From: Methanomassiliicoccus sp. UBA6
GTDB taxonomy: Archaea > Thermoplasmatota > Thermoplasmata > Methanomassiliicoccales > Methanomassiliicoccaceae
DNA: 64,000 nucleotides
Assembly (NCBI GenBank): GCA_002508545.1
Contig: DAVH01000062.1
Coordinates: 1-64,000 of the forward strand
Direction of reading: 5' to 3'
Shown: positions 1 to 8,629 of the stretch, piece by piece
Layout: every line of letters begins with the position of its first letter
How positions within the stretch are numbered: the first letter of the stretch is position 1
Program-made: the position numbers and the translations under genes
Notes under the pieces: generated by a model
Databases searched by the model: none
What the model was told of the DNA's origin: nothing
Seen by the model: the letters and a program-made list of their open reading frames with translations, nothing else

Positions 1-150
1 GTGGACAAGGTTCAGATCCCCCGCTACCTGAAGGAGGACAGCCCCGCCGTTCTGGTCGACCACCTGCGATGGCTCGAGGAAGTTGGCTTCAGCGCCGTGG
101 ACGTGCTGTGGAAGCACTACAACTTCGCGGTCTACGGCGGACGTAAATGA
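1..150 (+). CDS. C-terminal end of a class I SAM-dependent methyltransferase (partial)
   Basis: The reading frame is open from the left edge of the window and ends with TGA, giving the last 49 residues of a longer protein. The pattern of a helix with [10 protein letters not shown] followed by a beta strand, then an aromatic-rich strand ending in FAVYGGRK, is how many Methyltransf_25/CmoA-like small-molecule methyltransferases finish. The SAM-binding part lies outside the window, so the substrate cannot be guessed. The family call rests only on this C-terminal signature. Confidence 0.6.
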   Translation: MDKVQIPRYLKEDSPAVLVDHLRWLEEVGFSAVDVLWKHYNFAVYGGRK

Positions 151-420
151 GGATGGTGAGCATCGACCGTTGCGCTCATGGCTGGCCCATGACAGCATGC
201 TCGGCGTGGGCCTCTACTCGCTCCCTCTGGGCTCCCGCCGTTCGTCTGGGCTTACATGGGGCCAGTCTCATCGGCCCGCTCCCCCCTTGTCGCGATCGCT
301 TCTTCCTCGCGATCCGGCTGCCCGCCGAGGAAATGACCCTCGAGAACGAGCTCGGAGAACGGTACCGTGAGCACAAGGCCAGGAAGGGCGAGCCGCCGCC
401 CCGCCTGTTGAGGCGGGAGG
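150..420 (+). pseudogene. Decayed ICMT-type membrane methyltransferase (C-terminal remnant)
   Basis: Two different forward frames carry consecutive pieces of the C-terminal half of an isoprenylcysteine carboxyl methyltransferase-like protein. At about 180-240 one frame reads LGVGLYSLPLGS, resembling the helix after the RHPxYLG motif. At about 310-415 another frame reads RLPAEEMTLENELGERY followed by a basic stretch, resembling the EExxLxxxFGxxYxxY cofactor-binding end of the family. No single frame joins the pieces and no start is visible, so the gene looks frameshifted and dead. The identification is from motif memory. Confidence 0.45.
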
Positions 421-424
421 ACGG

Positions 425-2287
425 CTACTTTGTTCTCCGCCCTTTCCTGCGGAGGACCGCCACGGCCACGATGCCCAGGGCCGCCAATGGCACCAGGATG
501 AGCGCCAGGTCGAAGATGGCCGGAGGCACCAGGCCCGTCCTCGCGCTGGCCACATTAAGCACCCCGAGCTCCTCGTTCTCGCCGGCAAGCACTTCGACCT
601 CCTCGGTCAGTGCCTCGTACCCTTCCGCGGTCACCGTCAGCGTGTACCTGCCCGGGGCGACACCGGTGAACTCGAAGCGGCCGGAGGAATCGGTGGTCGT
701 GGAGGCACCGCTGCTCAGCATGACCTTGGCATCGGACACCGCGCTCCCCTCGGGGCCGCGCACCGTTCCGAATATGTTCCCGACATTGGCAATCGTGGTG
801 AACGACCAGTTCACGCTGAACTCCTGTCCTCCCGCCTTCCTGCCGCTCACCGTGACCTCGTACTCCTTCTCCGGCTCGAGCGGTGTGGACGGAGCGAACA
901 CCGCGTCCTCTCCGCTCCACGACAGGTCCCCGGAGACACCGCTGACCGCTATGGCCACCGAATCATGGTCCACCGCCTCCTGGAAGGAAGCGATGATCGA
1001 GGAATCGAGGCGCGCCCCGGGACCGATCGGGGATACGGTCATCGCCGGAGCCGTCGAATCGACCACGAACGCCACCGACACCTCCGACGCCCTTCCGGCG
1101 CGGTCGGTAACCTTGACCTTGGCACCGTGCTCGCCGTCCGCCAGGGTGCCGAGCGGGTACGATGTCCCGGACGCTTCCCTCCACGGCCCGTCATCGACGC
1201 TGACCTCCGTCCGAGCGATGCCCGAGGCCGGGTCCTCCGCGGACCAGGCCAACGAGAGCGCCCCGCTGCCGTAGATGGCCCCGTGCCTCGGGGCCGTGAT
1301 CGTCACCTCAGGCGCTGTCGTGTCTACAATGAACGATGCTTCGGCCGTGTTCTTCATCGGCTCGTTGCCGGCGAGGGCGAACAGCTCGTACCGCCCGTCG
1401 CTCGGAGCGTTGAAGGTGACTGGGGCGGTGAGCTTGCCGTCCGGATGGGCCTTGTCAGAGTACATCGTCCACGAGCCGCCCTCGGTCCGGTAGTAGAGCG
1501 AGAGGCTGTCCGCGTTGCTCACGGTCACCGGCACGAAGACATCCCCATGATCGTAGTATGGGTACATGGCCCCGACCTGGGAGGTGGGGGACCCGGCCGC
1601 CGGGCTGGTGGTGGTGACCTTCACGTCATCGATCAGCACTCCCGGGTAATGGCCTACGGTCTCCGTGCTGGTCTTGAACTCCCACTCCATCCATGCCGTT
1701 CCCGCCGGAAGCTCGACCGTTGCCTGCTGCCATCCGTTGCTGTCCGGCGACGGCTGCGTCCACGCCCGGGTGGTGGTTTTTCCATCATAGATGTTGACGC
1801 ACAGGTAGTCGGTCAGCTCACCCGTGAAGTCCGCTGCTTGCGTCTTCGCCCAGTACCAGAAGGTTAGCGTCATGCCGTCGTAGCTGGCGGCGTTGGGCGG
1901 AGCGAAGCGGACCCAGGAGTCCATTCCCGGATCGGGATAGCCGTTCACCAGGTTGTTGGCGCCGTTAGCGGAGTTCGTTCCCAGCCTGTTACCGTACAGC
2001 GCCGATTGGGTGGAGTGGGCGGTGATAGGCACCCCGGACCCTTGGGTGATGGTCTCCATGGCAGTGGTGTTCACCCTGCACCACAGGTCGTCCTGGTGGT
2101 CGGCTGCGTAATCGCCTCGCGACCATCCCAGCGGCTCCCATGCGGAGATGAAGAATCCTACCCCCTCGAAATCGGTCGAGAACACGACCGTCTCGGAGGA
2201 AGCGCTCGCCTCGCCGACCGGCACCATCACGGTGAACAACAATGCGGCCACGATGACCGCCGCGGTAATAGCCCAGCTTCGACCCAC
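425..2287 (-). CDS. Secreted, membrane-anchored beta-rich surface protein with Ig-like and carboxypeptidase-regulatory-like domains
   Basis: The protein has about 620 residues. An N-terminal signal peptide (hydrophobic AAVIVAALLFTVMV) is followed by a jelly-roll/MAM-like segment, residues about 30-220, rich in W, Y and N. Then come two or three Ig-like beta-sandwich repeats (VDTTAP and VDSTAP linkers), a carboxypeptidase-regulatory-like domain near the C-terminus (GTVRGPEGSAVSDAKV...GRYTLTV), and one transmembrane helix followed by a basic tail RRKGRRTK. This topology fits an extracellular adhesin or hydrolase-associated protein held in the membrane by its C-terminus; no catalytic motif is visible. 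I chose GTG at 2287 because a TATA box lies about 26 nt upstream, which predicts a leaderless message starting at that codon. An upstream in-frame TTG at 2323 would lie before that TATA box. It ends with TAG. Confidence 0.75.
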   Translation of the reverse strand: MGRSWAITAAVIVAALLFTVMVPVGEASASSETVVFSTDFEGVGFFISAWEPLGWSRGDYAADHQDDLWCRVNTTAMETITQGSGVPITAHSTQSALYGNRLGTNSANGANNLVNGYPDPGMDSWVRFAPPNAASYDGMTLTFWYWAKTQAADFTGELTDYLCVNIYDGKTTTRAWTQPSPDSNGWQQATVELPAGTAWMEWEFKTSTETVGHYPGVLIDDVKVTTTSPAAGSPTSQVGAMYPYYDHGDVFVPVTVSNADSLSLYYRTEGGSWTMYSDKAHPDGKLTAPVTFNAPSDGRYELFALAGNEPMKNTAEASFIVDTTAPEVTITAPRHGAIYGSGALSLAWSAEDPASGIARTEVSVDDGPWREASGTSYPLGTLADGEHGAKVKVTDRAGRASEVSVAFVVDSTAPAMTVSPIGPGARLDSSIIASFQEAVDHDSVAIAVSGVSGDLSWSGEDAVFAPSTPLEPEKEYEVTVSGRKAGGQEFSVNWSFTTIANVGNIFGTVRGPEGSAVSDAKVMLSSGASTTTDSSGRFEFTGVAPGRYTLTVTAEGYEALTEEVEVLAGENEELGVLNVASARTGLVPPAIFDLALILVPLAALGIVAVAVLRRKGRRTK

Positions 2288-2308
2288 GATGCAAATATTG
2301 CATCTACT

Positions 2309-2317
2309 GATATAAAC
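2309..2317 (-). promoter_or_regulatory. TATA box of the surface protein gene
   Basis: On the minus strand this reads GTTTATATC. Its centre is 26 nt before the GTG at 2287, the archaeal TATA-to-transcription-start distance, so the transcript probably begins at the start codon. Confidence 0.5.
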
Positions 2318-2329
2318 ACTCAACTATTG

Positions 2330-2458
2330 TTATCGCCTGCCGTTCCATTCGGAGATAATATTGCTTCGCCGCTTTGCCATGACCTTCGGATACATCGCGG
2401 CGATGAACGCGGTGAACGAGGAGGCCAGCAAGGAGTAGTACAGGGCCGCAACGAAGGA
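2330..2458 (-). pseudogene. Remnant of a membrane protein C-terminus
   Basis: One minus-strand frame, closed upstream by a TGA, reads SFVAALYYSLLASSFTAFIA and then a short basic tail ending in TAA at 2330. It has the look of the last transmembrane helix and cytoplasmic tail of a permease-like protein, with no start codon or RBS. It is most likely the leftover end of a deleted gene. The parent family is not recognisable. Confidence 0.3.
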
Positions 2459-2566
2459 TCAACGCCGCAAGACCTTCAGCATCCTGAAGCAGCATCCATG
2501 CTCGAAGAGCCGAAGTTGTGTGAAGAGCCGTTATGTCGACAAGCAAGCGGGAATCTGAATCACAGA

Positions 2567-2929
2567 TTAGGGAGCGTTGCCTGTGCTCGAGCTTCCTCTC
2601 TTCTTCGGGTTTGGTAGCTTGATGGCCAAGAATCGGAGGTCTTCTTTCCCCGGGTTCATAACTCGATGCGGGATTTCTCGGGGGCTATAGACAATCATGT
2701 CCTTGCTCAAGGTCAGTACCTCGTCTCCGATTTCCATCTTGCCCTCGCCATCAAGAATATACAAATACACATCCACCGGCGTCACATGCAACCTCACGCT
2801 TTCACCTGGCTTCATTGTCCTATGAGTTGCCTCGACATGTTCATTGTCGATGATCTTCCTCACGGTAACGCCGGGAGCAGGAGGATTTGGTGCTGCTGCC
2901 ACATCCATTAATTTTACAGCTTTCATCAT
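2567..2929 (-). CDS. Single-domain cupin protein
   Basis: The 120-residue product is one small beta-barrel of the Cupin_2 type. The central part has the G-x5-H-like pattern of cupin motif 1 in degenerate form (MKPGESVRLHVTPVDVYLYILDG) and a motif 2-like segment ending in PREIPHRVMNPG. Only some metal-binding His residues are retained, so metal binding is uncertain. Small stand-alone cupins act as sugar or polyketide isomerases, dioxygenases or ligand-binding proteins, and no specific role can be assigned. GGTGAG six bases before the tandem ATG-ATG supports the start. It lies between gene remnants, so it may be an accessory gene. Confidence 0.75.
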   Translation of the reverse strand: MMKAVKLMDVAAAPNPPAPGVTVRKIIDNEHVEATHRTMKPGESVRLHVTPVDVYLYILDGEGKMEIGDEVLTLSKDMIVYSPREIPHRVMNPGKEDLRFLAIKLPNPKKRGSSSTGNAP

Positions 2930-3137
2930 CTCACCTTTTTATCAGCGCAGCTAAGATTCCTACAACGGTGTATTAAGTGGTTGTGCGGGAGATGAGTGCC
3001 TATAAGGCCCAGAGACCTTGACGCATTTTCAACTGGATCACAGAGCTGCCTTTTCGATAATTCATTCTCTGAAGATTCCTACATTCGGATCGGTTCAATA
3101 CCGAACGAGCCAATATCTCTCGCTCTCGGAGCAGTAG
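2930..3137. other. Intergenic region, mostly without recognisable features
   Basis: About 200 bases upstream of the cupin show lower GC and the cupin promoter region. I see no RNA gene and no intact reading frame. Confidence 0.4.
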
Positions 3138-3345
3138 TTGGCTATCGACGTGAGAGATCTGGCTCGAGAATTCTGCTCGACGGTGACCTCCATCACCGTG
3201 AACGGCAAAATGGACCTCCTCCCGGCCATGTTCGCGCAGCTAAAAAGGAACTCAGAGAGTTGGAAATGTGGTGGACATGAAGGGGCTTCTGACTCGATCG
3301 CTCAACGTCCTGGTTTTCCGTTCTAGTGACGAATGCCTAGAGTAA
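3138..3345 (+). pseudogene. Frameshifted remnant of an unknown small protein
   Basis: Three forward frames used in succession give a protein-like sequence: one segment with TVTSITVNGKMDLLPAMFAQ, then KKELRELE, then VVDMKGLLTRSLNVLVFRSS ending at TAA (3343-3345). Each change of frame occurs where the previous frame loses protein-like character. A TTG at 3138 with GGAG upstream could have been the start. The family is not recognised. I infer a decayed gene rather than random sequence from amphipathic helix patterns, which is weak evidence. Confidence 0.3.
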
Positions 3346-3450
3346 GTAAGCATGTTCCATATTTTCATAATATTAATATAAATTATTTCTACATGAATAT
3401 CATCATTAATGAGGCTGCATTAACGCAGAATCCGTGAGCCAGGTGATGAT

Positions 3451-4521
3451 ATGCTTTGGAATACTCACATCAGGATCACCACCGAGGTCATTAGCCGGCT
3501 CGGAATTCGGCTGACCGGCGAGGAGTTGTCTGCTCTCAAGGAGGGCGTAGTGGCGCCCGACAAGTGGAAAGATTATCCCCACCACTACGGCAAATCTCAT
3601 GATATCTGCGAGCACTTGAACCTGGCCAGATCATGTTTCCTCAAAGACGAGCTCCCGGCCGCTTACTCAAATCTGGGCATCGCCCTCCACTACATTCAGG
3701 ACTCGTTCACGACCTACCCTTCCTACCTGCCTAAGCATCAGGAGTGGGAGGGATGGATCGAGGAGGCCCATTTCGTCTCGGACATAATGGGCGCGATCCA
3801 GGGTTCGAGCATGAGCCGGTCGATGAAGGAACGGTCATCCCATCTAACTCAGGAGCTTTCGAGGGAGGTCCAGGGAAGAAGCGACACCTTGAGGATCGCC
3901 ACTCTGAACGATCAGGAGAAGACCAAGGACACCATTGCGAGCCCGAAGGTGGACCTGAACCTGGGGCTCTTAGCCAGTTACCTGGTATCGAAGTCCGTCC
4001 TCGGTCCGAAACGGAGCCCATCGCTGGATGCCCAGCTGATGAGCATTCTCAACAGGTACGAGGACCTTCTCAGATCAGCGGAGAAGGAGGCCTCATCGAA
4101 GATCATCGCGCTCATCAAGCAGCGGAACGAGCTATCGGAGAGAATGGTGCTTCCAAATGGGATGATCGCTAAGCTGAAGAACTGGCTCACGAGCAGGAAG
4201 CTAAGATCACTGGATATGCAGGTCGCCTTGAAGAAAAAAATCTACTTCGGTCGAGAGCACCTGGTGAGGATCGCCGATCAATATAACAAGGAAACGCGGA
4301 AGATCGCCTGGGAAAACGATGGGTGGTACATCTACCGCGTCCCTCCCATCGATACAAGCACCATTGCGAGCGAACTATTGGACCTGAGGGCGGCCTCAAC
4401 GGTCATCCGCTTGGGCCGGGGTGAGCTGAAAGGGCGGTTGTCGGAGAGAGGTTTGCCGGTCTACATCGTTGACGGTTGTGAGATCGTTGAACGGGCCAGC
4501 GTTGACGCCTTGACCACTTAG
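3451..4521 (+). CDS. Zinc-dependent phospholipase C-like protein
   Basis: The protein has 356 residues. The N-terminal half resembles the zinc-dependent phospholipase C / S1-P1 nuclease fold: WNTHIRIT near the start, HHYGKSHD around 49-56, and a helix with LGIALHYIQDSF around 93-104, where the His and Asp residues are the usual trinuclear zinc ligands. The rest (about 130-356) is helical and charged with no recognised domain. No signal peptide is visible, unlike secreted bacterial enzymes, so it may act inside the cell. AGGTGATG precedes the ATG at 3451. A long AT-rich stretch at 3355-3420 is the likely promoter. The substrate is unknown. Confidence 0.6.
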   Translation: MLWNTHIRITTEVISRLGIRLTGEELSALKEGVVAPDKWKDYPHHYGKSHDICEHLNLARSCFLKDELPAAYSNLGIALHYIQDSFTTYPSYLPKHQEWEGWIEEAHFVSDIMGAIQGSSMSRSMKERSSHLTQELSREVQGRSDTLRIATLNDQEKTKDTIASPKVDLNLGLLASYLVSKSVLGPKRSPSLDAQLMSILNRYEDLLRSAEKEASSKIIALIKQRNELSERMVLPNGMIAKLKNWLTSRKLRSLDMQVALKKKIYFGREHLVRIADQYNKETRKIAWENDGWYIYRVPPIDTSTIASELLDLRAASTVIRLGRGELKGRLSERGLPVYIVDGCEIVERASVDALTT

Positions 4522-4742
4522 AGACAGCGTTAAAGGTCAAGCGCGATCTATGAACTCCCATGCTCTCATGGCCTTGTCCGACCAGCCATGCTGATGATCG
4601 AGCAACTCGAGCGGCCCAACGCATGGGCCATAGGTCAAACTTCTCCCCGGAGAATCGAAAGGGATCGGCAAGCCACCAAAGAGCCTCCGGCCGACCGGAC
4701 CTCATTAGAATTCCTGATTACAATACTGGATGTGGATAAAAG

Positions 4743-4815
4743 TGGACAGGGGGGGATTTGAACCCCCGGCCTCTACCATGCCAAGGTAGCGATCTTCCAA
4801 CTGATCTACCTGCCC
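4743..4815 (-). tRNA. tRNA-Ala (GGC anticodon)
   Basis: The 73-nt minus-strand sequence folds into a full cloverleaf with acceptor arms GGGCAGG and CCTGTCC, anticodon stem CTACC/GGTAG and loop TTGGCAT. The anticodon is GGC, reading GCC Ala codons. The acceptor stem contains the G3:U70 pair that identifies alanine tRNA, and the discriminator base is A. CCA is not encoded. A TATA-like CTTTAATTA lies about 30 nt upstream. Confidence 0.95.
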
Positions 4816-4838
4816 AGTGTTACCTGGCAAAGTAATGC

Positions 4839-4848
4839 CCCTAATTAA
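4839..4848. promoter_or_regulatory. Shared AT-rich TATA region between tRNA-Ala and the Fe-S protein gene
   Basis: The element reads AATTAAAG on the plus strand and CTTTAATTA on the minus strand. It is about 30 nt upstream of both the tRNA-Ala and the divergent ATG at 4879, so it may serve both directions. Confidence 0.4.
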
Positions 4849-4878
4849 AGGTTTTCATGACGGCCCAGACTGGGCGAC

Positions 4879-5643
4879 ATGAGCGGCTCCGAAGTGACCC
4901 TTATTAGCCCGCCCGCCGATGCGCTGCCCATGGAGCTTCACGAGAAGATGCCCCGCCTGGTGCGGAGGCTGGGAGGGGACCTGTACGGGGTGGCGGACCT
5001 GACCCTGGCCAGGGCCGCGGTCATGGACCAGGGAGGCATCGACGTGGACGAGTACCCTCGCGCGGTGTCCATCGGCATCCGCCTCATGGACAGCATCATC
5101 GATCAGCTGCCTCAGGGCCGGGAGACTAGGGCGGTCGGGGTGACCTACCATACAGAATGCTACGAGTACGTGAACCGGCGGCTCGACGACATCGCCTCCC
5201 GCGTGGCGTCCGCTCTGCAGAACGCCGGATTCAGGGCGCTGCCCATACCGGCGAGCGAGCGCATCGACGACCAGCGCATCTGCGCCATGTTCTCGCACAA
5301 GCTCGCCGCCCATCTCGCCGGCCTCGGATGGATCGGCCGCAGCTGCCTCCTCATCACTCCGCAGTACGGCCCCCGGGTGCGATGGATCTCGGTGCTCACC
5401 GACGCTCCCCTTCCCGCCGGAGAGCCGATGAGCGACGGATGCGGCTTCTGCCGCCACTGCGTGGACGCCTGCCCGGTGAAGGCCATCAAGGGTCCGGCGT
5501 TCCGGGAGAGCGAACCGCGCGAGTCCCGCTATGACGCCCTGGCCTGCCAGGAGTACCTCGAAGAGCTAGGAGGGAGAAAAGAAAGGGCGGTGTGCGGTAT
5601 GTGCATCGCCTTCTGCCCACACGGACGTAAGAAGAGATACTAG
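4879..5643 (+). CDS. QueG-like double-cluster 4Fe-4S protein
   Basis: The 254-residue protein ends in a double 4Fe-4S domain: [12 protein letters not shown] near residues 188-199 and [11 protein letters not shown] near 237-248. The preceding part ([17 protein letters not shown], then [21 protein letters not shown]) resembles the epoxyqueuosine reductase family without its corrinoid-binding N-terminus. Related short archaeal proteins are electron-transfer or reductive-dehalogenase-like proteins of unknown substrate. The start ATG follows a TATA box by about 33 nt. Its TAG stop overlaps the purF stop on the other strand in a CTAG palindrome. Confidence 0.75.
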   Translation: MSGSEVTLISPPADALPMELHEKMPRLVRRLGGDLYGVADLTLARAAVMDQGGIDVDEYPRAVSIGIRLMDSIIDQLPQGRETRAVGVTYHTECYEYVNRRLDDIASRVASALQNAGFRALPIPASERIDDQRICAMFSHKLAAHLAGLGWIGRSCLLITPQYGPRVRWISVLTDAPLPAGEPMSDGCGFCRHCVDACPVKAIKGPAFRESEPRESRYDALACQEYLEELGGRKERAVCGMCIAFCPHGRKKRY

Positions 5644-7043
5644 ATGTCCAGTTTCTTCTGGAAGCGCATCTTCTCGCCCGGCACGTTGGTCGGGTACTCG
5701 CCGTTGAGGCAGGCGAGGCAGAGATCGTTCTCGGGTATCTGGAGCGCTTCCTCCAGGCCCTTCAGCGATATGTACCCGAGGCTGTCGGCGGTGAGGTACT
5801 CGGCGATCTGCGGAACGGTCTTGTTGTTGGCGATGAACTGCTCCCGGGTCTTCATGTCGATGCCGTAGTAGCACGGGGCGCGCACCGGCGGGCAGCCGAT
5901 GCGGACATGGACCTCCTTCGCTCCGCCGCGGCGCAGCATCTGCACGATCTTGCGCAGCGTCGTCCCGCGGACGATGGAGTCGTCGACCACGACCACGCTC
6001 TTGCCGTAGATCGTGGACTTGATGGGGTTCAGCTTGATGCTGACACCCTCCTCCCTCTGGGACTGTTCGGGCATGATGAACGTGCGCTCGACATAGCGGT
6101 TCTTCATCAGCCCCTCGTCGTACGATATGCCGGAGCCGATGGCGTAGCCGAGGGCATGGGCGCGTCCGGAGTCCGGAACGGGTATCACCACGTCCGCGAC
6201 CGCCGGTTGCTCCTTGGCGAGGACCTTGCCAATGGTCTTGCGGACATCGTAGACCTCCCGGCCGTCGATGACCGAGTCCGGGCGGGCGAAGTACACCCAC
6301 TCGAACATGCAGTGGGCCCGATGGGCCGGGCCGGCCAACCTGGACGGGACGAAGGAGTCCTTGGTGATCTCGATGATCTCTCCGGGCATCACGTCACGGA
6401 TGAACTCGCCCTGGAGGACGTCGAAGACCGATGATTCGGAAGCTAGGCAGTAGCCGTGCGGGAGCTTGCCGATGCACAGGGGGCGGAAGCCCAGCGGGTC
6501 CCGGACGCCGAAGACGCGGCCGCCGACCATGATGACCAGCGAGTACGCGCCGTCGAGGAACTTCATCGTCGAGCGTATCGCCTTGATCGGGTCGACGCCC
6601 TGCTTGAGCTCGTTGGCCAGGATGCGGACGATGATCTCCGAGTCGGTGGTGGTGAGGAAAGCCCAGCCTTCGCTCTGGAACTTGGTCCTGAGCTTGGCGG
6701 AGTTGACGATGTCCCCGTTGTGACCCAGCGCCACATCGCCGGCCGACGAAGTGACCACGATGGGCTGGGCGTTCTGCGAGCACGCCGACCCGGTAGTGGC
6801 ATAGCGGACATGGCCGATGCCGACGTTGCCCTTCAGCGCTTCGAACTCCTTGCCCGCCAGCACCTCATGGACCAGTCCAGCGCCCCTCACATAGCGGGTG
6901 GCTTGGCCGTCAAAAACGACAACCCCGGCGGCCTCCTGGCCCCGGTGTTGGATTATCCTTAGAGAACGTTTCAGTTCGAAAGCGGCGCTGGTGTCCAGCG
7001 CCATGGCGACAACCCCGCAATAGTGCTTGGGTTTGTCGTCCAT
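5640..7043 (-). CDS. purF: Amidophosphoribosyltransferase (first step of purine synthesis)
   Basis: The enzyme transfers ammonia from glutamine to PRPP to make 5-phosphoribosylamine. An N-terminal class II glutamine amidotransferase domain begins with the nucleophile Cys9 (YCGVVAM) after an eight-residue propeptide, followed by the [10 protein letters not shown] loop. The C-terminal phosphoribosyltransferase domain has the PRPP loop [13 protein letters not shown]. Length (467 residues) is normal. ATG at 7043 gives the usual short propeptide; a GTG at 7055 in frame is the alternative. The gene follows L37e with a gap of a few bases and is the third gene of the LSm-L37e-purF operon, a common archaeal arrangement. 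It ends with TAG. Confidence 0.97.
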   Translation of the reverse strand: MDDKPKHYCGVVAMALDTSAAFELKRSLRIIQHRGQEAAGVVVFDGQATRYVRGAGLVHEVLAGKEFEALKGNVGIGHVRYATTGSACSQNAQPIVVTSSAGDVALGHNGDIVNSAKLRTKFQSEGWAFLTTTDSEIIVRILANELKQGVDPIKAIRSTMKFLDGAYSLVIMVGGRVFGVRDPLGFRPLCIGKLPHGYCLASESSVFDVLQGEFIRDVMPGEIIEITKDSFVPSRLAGPAHRAHCMFEWVYFARPDSVIDGREVYDVRKTIGKVLAKEQPAVADVVIPVPDSGRAHALGYAIGSGISYDEGLMKNRYVERTFIMPEQSQREEGVSIKLNPIKSTIYGKSVVVVDDSIVRGTTLRKIVQMLRRGGAKEVHVRIGCPPVRAPCYYGIDMKTREQFIANNKTVPQIAEYLTADSLGYISLKGLEEALQIPENDLCLACLNGEYPTNVPGEKMRFQKKLDI

Positions 7044-7059
7044 GCTTTCGACCACGGAC

Positions 7060-7227
7060 CTAGTGCTGCTTGGCCCAGGAATAGGACCTCAACCTCGTGG
7101 TCTTGCCATAGCCGCAGGAGGCGCAGGTACCCTTCTGCATGTTGTACGCGCTCTTGCCGCAGCGGCGGCAGGGGATATGCGACTTGCCGCTCGATCTCTT
7201 ACCCATTGACGGAGTGCCCTTTCCCAT
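7060..7227 (-). CDS. rpl37e: 50S ribosomal protein L37e
   Basis: This 55-residue protein is basic and carries the L37e zinc finger: CRRCG around 20-24 and CASCGYG around 35-41, separated by the typical SAYNMQKGT segment, with a GKRSSGKSH start and a [10 protein letters not shown] end. It is a zinc-binding component of the large ribosomal subunit. Length and motif spacing match archaeal homologues. ATG at 7227 follows GAGGAAAT. It sits 12 nt after LSm and just before purF, so it is cotranscribed with both. It stops at TAG. Confidence 0.95.
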   Translation of the reverse strand: MGKGTPSMGKRSSGKSHIPCRRCGKSAYNMQKGTCASCGYGKTTRLRSYSWAKQH

Positions 7228-7239
7228 TTCCTCATCTCC

Positions 7240-7455
7240 TTACGGTGAAATGTATATAACGTTGTCCCCGCGCACGATGGTCACATCGAGCTTTCTCACC
7301 ACTTCGTTGTTGATGAGCTCTTCCGCGTTCCTGAGGACCAGGTTCATATGCGGGTCGTATCCGTCCAGGATCCCCCGGTATTCCCTATTGGCCTTCAGCT
7401 CGACGATCACGGGACGGTTGATCGCCTGGTTCAGAACGGTCAGAGGTTTCTGCAT
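7240..7455 (-). CDS. LSm (Sm-like archaeal) RNA-binding protein
   Basis: The 71-residue protein is one Sm fold. Sm1 is visible as [26 protein letters not shown] and Sm2 as [12 protein letters not shown] with the conserved RG. Archaeal LSm proteins form heptameric rings that bind U-rich RNA. The start is ATG at 7455, preceded by GGTGG with 8 nt spacing; an upstream in-frame ATG at 7479 has no such site. It leads the operon with L37e and purF, and this LSm-L37e neighbourhood is widely conserved in archaea. Confidence 0.95.
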   Translation of the reverse strand: MQKPLTVLNQAINRPVIVELKANREYRGILDGYDPHMNLVLRNAEELINNEVVRKLDVTIVRGDNVIYISP

Positions 7456-7515
7456 ATTACAGCCACCAATCTGCCCCATAAACCGAGGAGTATTTTAAGC
7501 TTCCTAGGTCCGCCG

Positions 7516-8616
7516 TCAGAGGAACGCTCCGATGGCGGGGGCGTCCAGACGGTCCATGTCGTAGGAGATTATTCCCTCGATCATACCCTGGCGGTCGAGC
7601 TTTCCCTTTCGCATGTAGGCCACCAGGGAGGAGCGCCACAGCAGGTCCAGCGCCGCGGCGGCCAGTGCGCCGAAGTAGGTGTTGGAGAGCGGGTCCTCGT
7701 ACCCGTAGTCGTCGACTAGGTAGCAGGCGTAGCCGAACATAGAGTCCCTCCGGTTCAGCGTTCCCATGTACGAGCGGAACACCTCCACCCCGTCGCCCTC
7801 GGGAGCGAGGAGCGGGACCTGCCGGGGATCGATCGAGCGTACCGGCGTCAGGGAGCCGTCATCGTTCATGATCGACCACTCCACCTTACCGTTCCGCGAC
7901 AGCATGAGGTTCCACCTGCCATCGGGATCGCAGTACACCGGGGCGGAGAATACATCCTCGGCGCTCAGCGACTCCAGGCCGGTCTCGCGGGCCGAGGTCT
8001 CCAGCTCCCGCCGGTCGTACTCCGGTGACCTGAGGGGCGCAGGCATTCCTTCCATCTCCTCGTCCTCGGCCGAGAGGTCGAGGACCTTGGCCAGGTACTG
8101 GACGTCCGCCAGCTCCCCGATCCAGGCGGAGACGCTGCGGCGCAGGGCCTCCGGCGCGCGGTAGATTCCCGCGTCGGCGCAGTTCGCCTCGAACTCCCGG
8201 TACACCTCCCGCGACTCCTGTAGGGTGCGGGCCAGCGCGTCGCGGTTGTCGGCGACCAGCTTGCCGCCGGCGACCAGGGCGTCCTCCTTGCCGCCGTACC
8301 ATACGCCCCGGCAGGAGAGGTCCAGCTCCACCTGGACCCTGGTGCCGACGTAAAGGTGGAAGGGGAACTGTCGGCAGTAGTGCGGCCGGTCGGAGTAGAT
8401 CTGGCACCTGCGGTTCGGGGCCAGGAAGGTGCACGGTCCCTCGCCCCCCTTCAGCGCCAGCGCGACGTGGCGGTGGGGCTCGTTCTTCATCACGATCCGG
8501 GACGGGTGGTCCTTCTTGAAGAAGGGGACCTCGTGGGGCAGGACCTCCGCCTGGCACAGGCAGCACAGCCCGCACTTGTCGTCACAGGTGAATGTTCTGC
8601 CCTCCAGCTCCGACAT
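7516..8616 (-). CDS. YkgJ-type cysteine-cluster (putative Zn/Fe-binding) protein
   Basis: The 366-residue protein begins with the cysteine cluster of the YkgJ/FliB-like family: TCDDKCGLCCLCQAEV near residues 10-25, then CTFLAPNRRCQIYSDRPHYC about 40 residues on, and a further Cys. Such clusters are thought to bind zinc or iron. The C-terminal 220 residues have no recognised domain. The start is uncertain: ATG at 8616 is used here, with GTG at 8622 and TTG at 8637 also in frame; the TTG would overlap pyrC. It lies directly after pyrC and is probably cotranscribed with it. The function is unknown. Confidence 0.7.
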   Translation of the reverse strand: MSELEGRTFTCDDKCGLCCLCQAEVLPHEVPFFKKDHPSRIVMKNEPHRHVALALKGGEGPCTFLAPNRRCQIYSDRPHYCRQFPFHLYVGTRVQVELDLSCRGVWYGGKEDALVAGGKLVADNRDALARTLQESREVYREFEANCADAGIYRAPEALRRSVSAWIGELADVQYLAKVLDLSAEDEEMEGMPAPLRSPEYDRRELETSARETGLESLSAEDVFSAPVYCDPDGRWNLMLSRNGKVEWSIMNDDGSLTPVRSIDPRQVPLLAPEGDGVEVFRSYMGTLNRRDSMFGYACYLVDDYGYEDPLSNTYFGALAAAALDLLWRSSLVAYMRKGKLDRQGMIEGIISYDMDRLDAPAIGAFL

Positions 8617-8629
8617 GTCCACGTCTAGA

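Noticed and set aside
4522..4742. Minus-strand frame of about 100 codons after the phospholipase-like gene
   Set aside because: Its composition is Arg/Trp/Ser-rich, and it overlaps the end of the phospholipase-like gene without domain or RBS.
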